From contig NZ_NKYF01000025.1 in NCBI RefSeq assembly GCF_002262885.1, forward strand, positions 1 through 64,000: a DNA stretch of 64,000 bases, read 5' to 3'. Numbering within the stretch: position 1 is the first letter of the stretch; every line of letters begins with the position of its first letter. Position numbers and translations under genes: made by a program. The DNA is from Pseudonocardia sp. MH-G8 (GTDB lineage: Bacteria > Actinomycetota > Actinomycetes > Mycobacteriales > Pseudonocardiaceae). Positions 8,394 to 16,938 of this stretch are shown here, piece after piece. Below the pieces are notes generated by a model. That model had not been told where the DNA came from, ran no database searches, and saw nothing but the letters and a program-made list of their open reading frames with translations.

Positions 8394-9405
8394 GACTTCC
8401 TCCTTGAAGCACGGTGGTTGCGTATGCCTGCAGCCCGTCGACGGCCTCGGGGCTCAGCGGGCGGCCGGCGAGCCGCGCCGCGTACAGCGCGGCGCCCAGG
8501 ACCGGGGGCAGGAGCGGGTCGCGCAGGTCGACCGGCGTGTCGAGGAGGTGCTCGCGGAAGGCGGCGCGCACCTCCTCGGACGTGAAGACCCCGCCCGACC
8601 ACGACACGGGGACGACGTCACCGGGCGCGTAGCCGAGCCGGGCGACGGTGGCCGTCACCAGGTCGGCCAGCGCGCGTCCGGCCTCGCGGAGGATGCGCGC
8701 ACAGGCGTCGTCGCCGTCGGCGGCGGCCGCGGTGATCACGTGCGCCAGTGCTGCCACCCGTGCCCGGTCGCCCCGCCAGCGGTTCACGACGACGTCGACG
8801 AGGTCCAGGTCGGTGGCGAGCTGCAGGTGGGTGGCCATGCGCTCGCGCAACGGGCCCGCGGGCAGCCGGCCGTCGGACATCTTCGCGAACGCCCCCAGCC
8901 CGCGGATCGCGATCCAGTAGGCCGACCCCTCGTCGTCGAACAGCTCGCCCCAGCCGCCGACGCGCAGCCCACGGCCGTCGTGCTCGCCGTAGGTCATGGA
9001 CCCGGTGCCGGCGATCACGTTGACGCCGTCGACGGCGCCCAGCGACCCCGCCCACGCGGCGACCATGTCGTTGTCGCAGCCGTAGCGCTGGTGGCCGAGG
9101 ACGCGGCCGGGGATCGCGTCCAACGTCTCGACGTCGCTGCTGACCTCGCCGTAGCCGGGCAGCGCGACGAACGCGTGGCTGATCTGTTCCGGCGGCACGT
9201 CCGCGTGGCCGCAGACGGCACCGATGCCGCTGCGCAGCACGTCCTCGACGAGGTCGATGCTCTGTCCGAGGTAGTAGGAGCTGGGAGCCAGCGCGGTGGC
9301 CAGGAGCCTGCCGTCGCCGGTCAGCAGCGCGAACGCGGTCTTGGTGCCGCCGCCGTCGACGCCCAGGAACACGCCGGGGCCCCTCGGGTCACTGATCGAG
9401 CTCAT
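8386..9405 (-). CDS. BadF/BadG/BcrA-type kinase, N-acetylglucosamine kinase-like
   Basis: A 339-residue ASKHA-fold kinase. It has the phosphate-1 loop VFLGVDGGGTKTAFAL at the N-terminus, VIAGTGSMTYG for phosphate-2, and GGWGELFDDEGSAYWIA, a motif diagnostic of GlcNAc kinase-like members. It likely phosphorylates an N-acetylated or free hexosamine. It overlaps AgaS by 17 bp upstream and EamA by 8 bp downstream, so the operon is translationally coupled. The alternative (a 2-hydroxyglutaryl-CoA dehydratase activator) is unlikely without the partner enzyme or Fe-S cysteines. Confidence 0.85.
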   Translation of the reverse strand: MSSISDPRGPGVFLGVDGGGTKTAFALLTGDGRLLATALAPSSYYLGQSIDLVEDVLRSGIGAVCGHADVPPEQISHAFVALPGYGEVSSDVETLDAIPGRVLGHQRYGCDNDMVAAWAGSLGAVDGVNVIAGTGSMTYGEHDGRGLRVGGWGELFDDEGSAYWIAIRGLGAFAKMSDGRLPAGPLRERMATHLQLATDLDLVDVVVNRWRGDRARVAALAHVITAAAADGDDACARILREAGRALADLVTATVARLGYAPGDVVPVSWSGGVFTSEEVRAAFREHLLDTPVDLRDPLLPPVLGAALYAARLAGRPLSPEAVDGLQAYATTVLQGGSHE

Positions 9406-10528
9406 GGATGGTGACTCCCTCCACGACCCGGTTCACCCCGCCCGCCGGGAACGGGCTGTCGGGATCGAGGCCCAGCGCGAGCGACTGCGCCAGCGCGATG
9501 TGTTGTGCCGCCAGTACGAGCACCGGCGCCACCGTGGCGTCGGGCAGGTGGCCCAGCGCCGGGAACGACCAGGTCTCCTCCTCGGCGTCGTCGCGGCAGC
9601 CGATGGAGACCACGCGCCCTGCGGGCATGGCCTGCTGCAGCTCACGGACGATGTCGAGGTCGTAGCGGCGCGTGTAGGGGTCGTTGGACAGGTAGACGAG
9701 CGCGACCGTGGTGTCGGTGAGCACCGACTTGGGGCCGTGCCGGAACCCCAGCGACGAGTCGGCGAAGCTCACGACCCGCCCGGCGGTCAGCTCGAGCAGC
9801 TTGAGCGCGGACTCCCGGGCCAGGCCGGTCAAGGCGCCGCTGCCGAGGTAGACGAACCGGTCGGGGCGTTCGTCGACCACCTCACGGGCCCACTTCTCGA
9901 GGTCGGGCAGCGCGGCCGCGGCGGCGTCCGCCAGCCGGGCGACGTCGTGGCACCCGCCCAGGACAGTCAGCGCGGCCAGCATCATGCTGGTGACGCTGGA
10001 GGTCATCGCGAAGCCCTGGTCGTTGGTGCCCGGTGGCATCAGCAGCGCGAGGCTGCGACGGTTGCCCTGCCCGGCCGGTCCGCTCAAGCTCCGGTACAGG
10101 CGGCCGTCGGGGTTGCAGGTCAGGACCAGGTGCCGGCAGTCGGTCACCAGCTCGTCGGCGAGCCGGACCGCGGCCAGCGACTCGGGGCTGTCGCCGGAGC
10201 GGGCGAAGGAGACCAGCAGCGTCGGCACGTCCTCGGCGAGGTGCTCGCGGGGGTTGCTCACCAGGTCGGTGGTGGCCACGGCGTCGACGCGGCGACGAAG
10301 TGCCCGCGTGAGCCCGGGGCCGACGATCTGGCCCGCGAACGCGGACGTGCCGGCACCGGTGAGCACGATCCGCAGGTCGTCGCGGGCGAGCAGCGGCGTG
10401 AGGAAGCCGTCGATCTGCCGCCGCTGGGCGCTCAGGGATCCGGCGAGCTCGCGCCACACGACCGGCTGCTGGGCGATCTCCCGCGCGGTCCACAGCCCGC
10501 CCGCGCCGTCGACGCTCCGGCGGGTCAC
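9389..10528 (-). CDS. agaS: AgaS-like SIS-domain sugar-phosphate isomerase/deaminase
   Basis: About 379 residues with two SIS domains: VLTGAGTSAFAGQIVGPGL and VSFARSGDSPESLAAVRLAD in the first, VYLGSGALTGLARESALKLLE and the conserved FRHGPKS in the second. AgaS proteins deaminate/isomerise galactosamine-6-phosphate to tagatose-6-phosphate, or act on related ketose/aldose phosphates. GTG 10528 was chosen because it makes a GTGA overlap with the upstream gatZ stop; sequence above it belongs to gatZ in another frame. Confidence 0.82.
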   Translation of the reverse strand: MTRRSVDGAGGLWTAREIAQQPVVWRELAGSLSAQRRQIDGFLTPLLARDDLRIVLTGAGTSAFAGQIVGPGLTRALRRRVDAVATTDLVSNPREHLAEDVPTLLVSFARSGDSPESLAAVRLADELVTDCRHLVLTCNPDGRLYRSLSGPAGQGNRRSLALLMPPGTNDQGFAMTSSVTSMMLAALTVLGGCHDVARLADAAAAALPDLEKWAREVVDERPDRFVYLGSGALTGLARESALKLLELTAGRVVSFADSSLGFRHGPKSVLTDTTVALVYLSNDPYTRRYDLDIVRELQQAMPAGRVVSIGCRDDAEEETWSFPALGHLPDATVAPVLVLAAQHIALAQSLALGLDPDSPFPAGGVNRVVEGVTIHELDQ

Positions 10529-11853
10529 GCGGAGGCTCCTTCCGCACCACAGGCGTACGCGTAGTCGCGCAGCACGTCGCGGACGTGGTCGACCACGAGG
10601 GCGCGCGCGTTGCCGGGCAGCTCGCCTGTGCGGACCCGGCGGTACTGCTCGGGCAGGTGCTCGCTGAGCACGGGGAGCGGGATCCCGGCGTCGTCGAGGT
10701 TGAGGAACAGGCGCTCCACCGCGGAGAACACCGCCGGGTGCGGCCAGTAGTAGCGCGACCGGTCGCTGTAGCTGTAGCGACGCGCCAGCCGCTGCTGGTC
10801 GGGATCCCCGTCGTAGTAGCCCGCCCACCACGTGGGGTCGGCCAGCATGGCGGCCTCGACGGCGTTCACCAGGTCGGAACGGTCCGCCTCGCCGATGAGC
10901 TCGTCCTCGATCGCGGCCAGCGCGAACAGCGCCTCCCGCAGCGCGAACGTCAACCCCGGACCCACCTTGAGTACCGCCCAGTGGTCGCGCACCAGTTCGG
11001 CCAGCGCGGTCCGGGTCTGGTAGTCGGTGGAGTGCGCCTCGAACACGAGACCAGGGTGTTCGGTGACGACCTCACTCAGCTGCCGCGCGGCATCCGGCTC
11101 GTAGTCGACGACCCGGAGGTGGTCGAACTCGACGCCCGGCTGCACCACGAGCGCGATCACCCGCTCCCACGCCTCGTCGAGGCCGGCTTCGGCGAACGCG
11201 GCCCGGTGCTCGGCCACGGTGGTGCGTGCGGCGTCCGGCGCCGTCGGGGTGAGTGCGTCGATGGTCTCCTGCGCGCCGCCGGGGACCGGGACCTCCGTGC
11301 CGATCACGTAGACGAGGTCCGCGCGCTGCTCCAGCTCGCCGGCGGCCTTCTCGGCCACGCGCGCCAGCCGGGCGGCGCGTGCCGCGACGAGGGTGCCCGG
11401 CAGCGGGACCGGGTCGCCGGCGCACACCATGCTGCAGTCGAGGTGGATCTTGGCGAAGCCCGCGCGGACGTAGGCGGTGACCAGCGCGTCGGCGCGGTCC
11501 ATCGCCTCGGCGGGCCCGAGGTCGCGCCACCTGTTCGGCCCCAGGTGGTCTCCGCCGAGCACCACCTGGGCGCGGGGCAGTTCCGCCTGGTCGGCGATCC
11601 GGTACACGAGTGCGGCGAAGTCGTCGGGCTGCATGCCAGTGTAACCGCCGTACTGGTCCACCTGGTTGGACGTCGCCTCCACCAGCAGCAGGCCTCCGTC
11701 GGACCTGGCCTGCGATGCGGCGGCTTCGACGACCAGCGGATGCGCCGAACAGACGGACGTGACTCCGACCGGCTCGCCGCAGCGGTGCCGGATCAGGTGG
11801 TCGCGGAGCACCTGCGCAGGACGTGGGCTGGTGGGGATACGGGCCTCGGGCAC
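10525..11853 (-). CDS. gatZ: GatZ/KbaZ-type tagatose-bisphosphate aldolase non-catalytic subunit
   Basis: A 442-residue TIM-barrel protein of the GatZ/KbaZ family: GVTSVCSAHPLVVEAA, LLLVEATSNQVDQYGGYTGM, LGGDHLGPNRW, FAKIHLDCSMVCAG and FEAHSTDYQT are all family signatures. In enterics it acts as a chaperone-like partner of the aldolase KbaY/GatY, but no GatY gene is in the window, so here it may have its own activity or a partner elsewhere. First gene of the gatZ-agaS-kinase-EamA operon. GTG 11853 begins the conserved region. Confidence 0.85.
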   Translation of the reverse strand: MPEARIPTSPRPAQVLRDHLIRHRCGEPVGVTSVCSAHPLVVEAAASQARSDGGLLLVEATSNQVDQYGGYTGMQPDDFAALVYRIADQAELPRAQVVLGGDHLGPNRWRDLGPAEAMDRADALVTAYVRAGFAKIHLDCSMVCAGDPVPLPGTLVAARAARLARVAEKAAGELEQRADLVYVIGTEVPVPGGAQETIDALTPTAPDAARTTVAEHRAAFAEAGLDEAWERVIALVVQPGVEFDHLRVVDYEPDAARQLSEVVTEHPGLVFEAHSTDYQTRTALAELVRDHWAVLKVGPGLTFALREALFALAAIEDELIGEADRSDLVNAVEAAMLADPTWWAGYYDGDPDQQRLARRYSYSDRSRYYWPHPAVFSAVERLFLNLDDAGIPLPVLSEHLPEQYRRVRTGELPGNARALVVDHVRDVLRDYAYACGAEGASA

Positions 11854-11878
11854 GTCGCGAGACAGTAAGCACGCCAAA

Positions 11879-11917
11879 ACTGGTCTGCAATCAGATCGAT
11901 ACTGGTAGCATACCGGT
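11879..11917. promoter_or_regulatory. Divergent promoter and GntR/HutC operators
   Basis: ACTGGTAGCATACCGGT (11901-11917) is a near-perfect inverted repeat (ACTGGT-N5-ACCGGT) containing TAGCAT (11906-11911), a -10 box 6 nt before ATG 11918. A second half site, ACTGGTCT, is at 11879-11886. TGGT/ACCA dyads are typical of HutC-type regulators, so the GntR product probably represses itself and the divergent gatZ operon. Confidence 0.6.
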
Positions 11918-12682
11918 ATGCCTGGCCTGCGCCCCTTGGAGCTCGCCCGCGGAGCGCTCGATCCGGAATCGGTCCCCCGGTACGAGCGCGTGGCCGAACA
12001 GCTGTGGGAGGAGCTTCGCGCCGGCGGTGCCCGCAGCGGTGACCGCCTCCCCTCCGAGCGGACCCTCACCGAGCGCTACGAGGTCTCCCGGGTGACGCTG
12101 CGCTCGGCGCTGTCGCTGCTCGCCGAGCGGGGCGCGGTTCAGGCCGCACCCTCCCGCGGCTGGTTCGTCGCCGGTGAGGTGGCGACCGCGACCGCCACCT
12201 CGCACGTCGAGGGCTTCGCCGACTACGCCCGCAAACATCGCATCCCGATCAGCAGCGAGGTGCTGCTGTCCCGCGTCCGCCCGTGCACGGTTCGGGAGGC
12301 ACAACGGTTGCGCCTCGCCCCCGGCGCGGACCTCTTCGAGATGCGGCGGCTGCGCTCGTTGAACGGGATGGTCGTGGTGCTCGAGCACAACCGGCTGCCG
12401 CTCGCCCTGTGCCCGGCGCTCGCCGACACCGATTTCACGCAGGCATCGCTCTACGCCACCCTCTTGACCGCCGACCCCCCGCAGATCCCGCGGCGTGCCG
12501 AGTACGCGGTGGAGGCGCGACCCCCCAACCGCGAGGAGCGCCGCCTCCTCGACCTCGAAGGCACGTCCGTTCCGGTCCTGATGGCACGTCAGCTCACCAA
12601 CAGCCAGCACGGCCACCCGCTGGAGATCACGGACCAGGCGTACCGGGGCGACCGCTACCAGTTCCGGGCCTCCATCACCTAG
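11918..12682 (+). CDS. GntR/HutC-family transcriptional regulator
   Basis: A 254-residue repressor. The winged helix spans residues ~20-85 (SGDRLPSERTLTERYEVSRV). The UTRA effector domain spans ~95-250 (LEHNRLPLALCPALADTDF, SLYATLL, VLMARQLTNSQHGHPLEITD). UTRA domains sense amino-sugar phosphates or related sugars, which matches the divergent AgaS/GatZ/kinase operon. A -10 box 6 nt before the ATG implies a leaderless mRNA. It ends just before a clear terminator hairpin. Confidence 0.88.
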   Translation: MPGLRPLELARGALDPESVPRYERVAEQLWEELRAGGARSGDRLPSERTLTERYEVSRVTLRSALSLLAERGAVQAAPSRGWFVAGEVATATATSHVEGFADYARKHRIPISSEVLLSRVRPCTVREAQRLRLAPGADLFEMRRLRSLNGMVVVLEHNRLPLALCPALADTDFTQASLYATLLTADPPQIPRRAEYAVEARPPNREERRLLDLEGTSVPVLMARQLTNSQHGHPLEITDQAYRGDRYQFRASIT

Positions 12683-12695
12683 TGCCCTTACCGGA

Positions 12696-12721
12696 TCCGG
12701 CGGTCAGGCGTCACCGCCGGA
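12696..12721 (+). terminator. Terminator hairpin after GntR gene
   Basis: Perfect 9-bp stem TCCGGCGGT / ACCGCCGGA with an 8-nt loop, 14 nt past the GntR stop codon. There is no U-tract, as is common in actinobacteria. Confidence 0.6.
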
Positions 12722-12811
12722 CCGAGTCGGGAAGCTCACCCGGACAGCCCCGTGATCGCGCGCCCGTCCTTGGTTCAATCGGGGTCGGGGGAAGCGGCGA
12801 GCGGGGGGCTG

Positions 12812-15427
12812 ATGGCCGCGGAGTGGTTGGCGCATGCCATCGATGCGGTGCAGCGGTGGATCGCGCGGGAGGACGGGCCGGGCCGGGTGGCGGCGTGGTC
12901 CGATCTCGGCGTGGCGGTTCCGGGTGGTGAGGGGCAGCTCGTCGTCGACCGGCGCGGCCGGGAGCAGTGCGCGATCGTCGAGGCGTGCTTCGCGGGTGCG
13001 CAGGGGCCCGAGCACGAGCCGGCGTATCCGGTCGACGAGCTGCGCGACGACGTCGGCGTGCTGCTCCTGCGGCCGCCGCAGGGGCTGCCGGAACGCAGCA
13101 GGCACCTGTGGGTGCGGTCGCTGTCGCCGCGGTCCCTGCGCGAGGCGCTGCGGGACGGCCTGCGCGTCGCCGGGCCGGCGCCGCTGGCGCAGGCGCTGGC
13201 CGAGGGTCGGTTGTCCGGGGCGCCGGCGGACCACCCGGGGACCGAGGGTTTGTCCGGGGAGCAGGGCGAGGCGTTGCGCGCCTGCCTGAGCCCGGGGGTC
13301 CGCCTCGTCTGGGGCCCGCCGGGCACCGGGACGACCGAGGTGCTGGCCCGTGCGGTGGAGGAGCTCGTGGGCGCGGGCAAGCGGGTGCTGCTCGTCTCGA
13401 CCACGGATTCCGCGGTCGACGACGTGCTGCACGCCGCCCTCGCGCGGATGGCGCCGGCGGCGGGCACCGCGGTGCGGGTCGGAGCCGCGGCGCGGGCGGA
13501 GATCGCGGGCGACCCGGGCGTCTCGCTGGAGCGGCTCGCGGCGCCCGCGTCGCGGGAGCTCGACGAGCAGCGTGCCGCGATCGCCGCCGAGCTGCGGGAG
13601 ATCGAGGAGGCGGCCGAGGAGGTCGAGCGGCTCCGGGTGGAGCTGGGTGAGCACGACGAGCCCGTCTACCGGGCGGCCGTCGCGCGCATCGAGGCCGAGC
13701 GCGTGCTCGACGGGCTCGGCACGCGCGTGGAGCAGGCGCAGGCCGAGGCGGACGACGCACGCCGCGCCACCATGACCGCCGCGACGGAGCTGCGGGCGGC
13801 GCTGGCCGCACGCGCCGAGATCGACCCGGTGCGGGACGCCCTCGAGCAGGAACGTCGCGCCGTGGAAGGCCTCGCCGCCATCGCCCAGCGCCAGGACGCC
13901 CTTCGCCTGCAGCTCAGGGCGCTCGAGGCCGAGGAACGGTCGGCCGGGTGGCGCGGGCGGCGCCAGCGCCGGCGCGCCGTGGACGCCGCCGACACGGAGT
14001 TGCGGCGCTTCACCGTCGCGGCCGCCGAGGGGCGCCGGCGCTGGCTGGACGCGCAGCTGGGCGCGCGCGCGGTCCTCGGCGAGCGCGGCCGGGCCGACGT
14101 CGACGCGGTGGACGCGCGGGTGGCGCGGGCCGAGAACGCGATGGCCATAGCCGACGAGGAGTTCCGGCGGGCCCGCGACCGGCTGGCCGAGCTGCGCGCC
14201 ACCGTCGCGGAGGCGCAGGGCTGGGGCCCGCTCACCGACGACGACCGGCGCCTGGTCAGCGAGAGCGAGGAGCGCGGGCTGCCCGCCCGGCACGCGCGCC
14301 TGCAGGAACTGCTCGGCCGTATGGAGGGTGCGGACGCGCGGCGCGAGGAGCTCGCGGCCGAACACCGCGAGCTCCTGGAGCGGGCGCGTGCGCTGCGCTC
14401 CGGTGCCGTGGCGCGGATCCTCGGGGAGGCCGGTGTCGTCGCGACGACGCTGGCGCGCTCCCGCAGCCATCCCGCGCTCGGCCACGCCACCTTCGACGCC
14501 GTCCTCGTCGACGGCGCGGGCGCGGTGCCGCTCGCGGAGGTCCTCCTCGTGCTGTGCCGCGCCACCACCACCGCGGTCCTCGTCGGCGACCTCCTCCAGC
14601 TCGCCCCGGCGCTCCCCGACGACGCGGGCCCGGAGCTGCGGCGGTGGATCGGTGCCACCTGCTTCTCCCACGTCGGGATCGGGACACCGGACGAGGCCGT
14701 CGCGCACGAGGGGTGTGTGGCGCTCACCCAGCAGTCCCGGTTCGGCGCCGGGCTGCGCCGGCTGGCGAACGAGGCGCTCTACGAACGACTGCACGACGCC
14801 GACGCGCCACCGCGCACCGAGGTCGTGCTGATCGACGTGGCCACGGCTGCGGTCCCCGCCGCGGACGGACTCGTCACCGCGCTGCCCCGCGCCCTCGCCG
14901 CGCTCCACGCGCCCGACGGGCCGGTCGGCGTCGTGGCGCCGTGCGCCGCACGCGCGGAGGCCGTGCTGGCCTCCTTCCGCGACCACGGCCTGGTCATGGG
15001 CGTCACCGCGGACACCGTTCACGCGCTGCAGGGCCGGGAGTTCGCGACGGCGGTGGTCGACCTCCGCACCGAGGTGCCCGACGACGGGCAGCGCGCGTTC
15101 GGCCTGGCGGTCGCGACCGCTCGTCGCCGGCTCTACCTGCTGGCGGACGGGGCGGCCGTCGGTGCCGCGGAGGCCGGCCCGCTGCGGGCGCTGCGCGACG
15201 CCGTCGAGCGGGGCGAGGTCCGGACGTGGAGCGCCGCGGCCCTGCTGGGCACGGTCGACCCGCCGATCGGGCCTGTCGAGGCGGCGTTCGCCGAGGTCAG
15301 CGCCCAGCTGCGGGAGCTGGACAGCGGCGACGCCCCGCGCCCCATCCCGGAGCAGCGTCGCAGCCCGCAGGAGCCCGAGCCGAGTGGCTCGGAGGAACCG
15401 CGGGACGCGGCGCGGCCGGTCGGTTGA
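12812..15427 (+). CDS. Degenerate SF1 (Upf1-like) helicase homologue with coiled-coil insert
   Basis: About 871 residues with the Upf1/DNA2-like SF1 layout: Q-motif LSGEQGEALRAC, motif I, a long Glu/Arg/Ala-rich coiled coil (~250-540), motif II, III (GDLLQLAPAL), IV (LTQQSRF), V (DTVHALQGREF) and VI (LAVATARRRLYLL). Motif I reads GPPGTGTT (residues 168-175), with Thr174 where the catalytic lysine belongs. Motif II reads VLVDGAGAV (Asp567-Gly568), not DEA. Motif VI lacks the usual TRAR. ATP hydrolysis is therefore unlikely. It may be a structural or binding protein derived from a helicase. ATG 12812 follows GGGGGG; GTG 12752 is an alternative start. Confidence 0.75.
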   Translation: MAAEWLAHAIDAVQRWIAREDGPGRVAAWSDLGVAVPGGEGQLVVDRRGREQCAIVEACFAGAQGPEHEPAYPVDELRDDVGVLLLRPPQGLPERSRHLWVRSLSPRSLREALRDGLRVAGPAPLAQALAEGRLSGAPADHPGTEGLSGEQGEALRACLSPGVRLVWGPPGTGTTEVLARAVEELVGAGKRVLLVSTTDSAVDDVLHAALARMAPAAGTAVRVGAAARAEIAGDPGVSLERLAAPASRELDEQRAAIAAELREIEEAAEEVERLRVELGEHDEPVYRAAVARIEAERVLDGLGTRVEQAQAEADDARRATMTAATELRAALAARAEIDPVRDALEQERRAVEGLAAIAQRQDALRLQLRALEAEERSAGWRGRRQRRRAVDAADTELRRFTVAAAEGRRRWLDAQLGARAVLGERGRADVDAVDARVARAENAMAIADEEFRRARDRLAELRATVAEAQGWGPLTDDDRRLVSESEERGLPARHARLQELLGRMEGADARREELAAEHRELLERARALRSGAVARILGEAGVVATTLARSRSHPALGHATFDAVLVDGAGAVPLAEVLLVLCRATTTAVLVGDLLQLAPALPDDAGPELRRWIGATCFSHVGIGTPDEAVAHEGCVALTQQSRFGAGLRRLANEALYERLHDADAPPRTEVVLIDVATAAVPAADGLVTALPRALAALHAPDGPVGVVAPCAARAEAVLASFRDHGLVMGVTADTVHALQGREFATAVVDLRTEVPDDGQRAFGLAVATARRRLYLLADGAAVGAAEAGPLRALRDAVERGEVRTWSAAALLGTVDPPIGPVEAAFAEVSAQLRELDSGDAPRPIPEQRRSPQEPEPSGSEEPRDAARPVG

Positions 15428-15455
15428 GCTCCGAGCAGCGGCCGCGCGGCGCTCG

Positions 15456-15518
15456 CACACCGACTTCTGGCGTCGTACACCGACTGCAGTCGGTGCGCGG
15501 GGACAGCTGTCGGTGTGT
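15456..15518. repeat. Nested palindromes built on CACCGAC
   Basis: CACCGACTGCAGTCGGTG (15478-15495) is a perfect 18-bp palindrome. It is flanked by an outer CACACCGAC near 15457 and GTCGGTGTG near 15510, giving nested inverted repeats between the helicase-like gene and the cysteine leader peptide. It could be a terminator or a regulator site. Confidence 0.5.
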
Positions 15519-15554
15519 GACCGCTCGGACGGTGCGCGGGCGGGGGACGGCGGG

Positions 15555-15560
15555 CTAGCC
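15555..15560 (+). promoter_or_regulatory. -10 box of leaderless cysteine leader peptide
   Basis: TAGCCT lies 7 nt before GTG 15568, so the transcript would begin at or next to the leader peptide start codon. Confidence 0.5.
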
Positions 15561-15567
15561 TCGTCGG

Positions 15568-15633
15568 GTGAACCTCACGCGTCGGCGTCACGTCGACAAC
15601 TGCACGCAGCGCGCGGCGGCCTGTCGTCCCTGA
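15568..15633 (+). CDS. Cysteine-responsive leader peptide (attenuator uORF)
   Basis: A 21-codon ORF: it begins with GTG, reads VNLTRRRHVDNC, and has a second Cys at codon 19 before the stop. The TRRRHVD core with nearby Cys codons is the hallmark of actinobacterial 'putative leader peptides' that precede sulfur assimilation and transport genes. Ribosome stalling at Cys codons 12 and 19 when cysteine is scarce would alter downstream expression. It lies 42 nt upstream of the YeeE-type sulfur transporter start, which fits that role. Stalling and attenuation are inferred. Confidence 0.75.
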   Translation: MNLTRRRHVDNCTQRAAACRP

Positions 15634-15675
15634 CGATCGCCGCCCGTCCTTCCCTGCGTCCTCGAGGTTCTCCCT

Positions 15676-16938
15676 GTGGCTACCGCCGCCCCTTCCCGTT
15701 CCGTCTTCACTCCCGCGCCCACCTGCGCCGCGCCGCCCGTCCCGGATCCGGCGGCGCCCGTCCAGTGGCGCCCGCTCGCCGCGATCGGCGTGCTGGGAGC
15801 GGCGCTGATCGCCTACGTCGGCCTCGCGCACGGTGCCCGCCAGGCCGTGCTGCTCGCGCTCGGCGTCGGGCTCGGTGTCGCGCTGTTCCACTCCCGCTTC
15901 GGCTTCACCTCCGCGTGGCGCCAGCTCGTCGCCGTCGGCAACGGGGCCGGGCTGCGCGCGCACGCCGTGCTGCTCGGCACCACGGCAACCCTGTTCGCGC
16001 TGATCATCGGCACCGGCGCGGGCCTGTTCGGCTCCGAGCCCGCGCCGTCGGGCGGACCGCTGGGCGTCGGGCTGCTGCTCGGAGCATTCCTGTTCGGGTT
16101 GGGCATGCAGCTGGGCGGGGCGTGCGCCTCGGGCACCCTGTTCGCCGTCGGGTCGGGGCAGGGCACGATCGTGCTCACGCTCTTCGGGTTCGTGGCGGGC
16201 TCGGTGCTCTACACGTGGGCCTACCCGCTCGTCGACGACCTGCCTGCGCTGCCGGAGGTGGTGCTGTCCGAGCACATCGGCTGGTTCGGCTCGTGGGCCG
16301 TGACGATCGCGGCGCTGCTGGTCGTGGTCGCGGTCAGCCGCGCGGTGCAGGCCCGCCGCAACCCGCCGCCCGCCGGGGTGCCGCCGACGGCGCGGGGCGC
16401 GGCGAGGATCCTGCGCGGGTCGTGGCCGCTGTGGGTCGGCGCGCTCGCGCTGGCACTGCTGGGCGGCGCCGTGCTCCTGGTCTCCGGCGGGGCGTGGGGC
16501 ATCACGAGCGCGTTCGCGCTGTGGGGCGCCAAGGCGCTGCAGGCGATCGGCCTGGCGCCCGAGACCTGGGCGTACTGGCAGCAGCCCGCGCAGGCGAAGT
16601 CGCTCGCGGGCCCGGTGCTGGCGGACAAGACGTCGCTCACCGACATCGGGATCATGATCGGGGCGGCGGTCGCGGCCACCGCGGGCGGTGCCTGGGTGAT
16701 GCACCGCTCCATCCCGTGGCGCACTGCGCTGGCCGCGGTGATCGGCGGGATCGTCATGGGGATCGGCGCCCGGCTGGCGAGCGGCTGCAACATCGGGGCG
16801 TACCTGGCCGGCATCGCGTCCGGCAGCCTGTCCGGCTGGGTCTGGGCCGTCGCCGCGCTGGCCGGCACGTGGGTGGGGCTGCGCGCCCGGGCACTGTTCG
16901 GCCTGGCCAACCCGAAGCCGTCGGACTCGGTCTGCTGA
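15676..16938 (+). CDS. YeeE/YedE-family sulfur (thiosulfate-type) transporter
   Basis: A 420-residue membrane protein with two DUF395 (Sulf_transp) repeats. Each carries the conserved cysteine motif: GMQLGGACASGTLFAVGSGQ in the first half and GARLASGCNIGAYLAGIASG in the second. In TsuA/YeeE these cysteines pass thiosulfate through the channel, so uptake of thiosulfate or a related sulfur anion is likely. The cysteine leader peptide just upstream supports control by sulfur status. Start GTG 15676; the initiating region is Ala/Pro-rich and cytosolic. Confidence 0.88.
   Translation: MATAAPSRSVFTPAPTCAAPPVPDPAAPVQWRPLAAIGVLGAALIAYVGLAHGARQAVLLALGVGLGVALFHSRFGFTSAWRQLVAVGNGAGLRAHAVLLGTTATLFALIIGTGAGLFGSEPAPSGGPLGVGLLLGAFLFGLGMQLGGACASGTLFAVGSGQGTIVLTLFGFVAGSVLYTWAYPLVDDLPALPEVVLSEHIGWFGSWAVTIAALLVVVAVSRAVQARRNPPPAGVPPTARGAARILRGSWPLWVGALALALLGGAVLLVSGGAWGITSAFALWGAKALQAIGLAPETWAYWQQPAQAKSLAGPVLADKTSLTDIGIMIGAAVAATAGGAWVMHRSIPWRTALAAVIGGIVMGIGARLASGCNIGAYLAGIASGSLSGWVWAVAALAGTWVGLRARALFGLANPKPSDSVC

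Noticed and set aside
12704..15460. Very long open frame on the minus strand opposite the helicase-like gene
   Set aside because: Composition is Arg/Pro/Ala-rich without motifs; the plus strand has clear helicase motifs, so this is a high-GC shadow frame.
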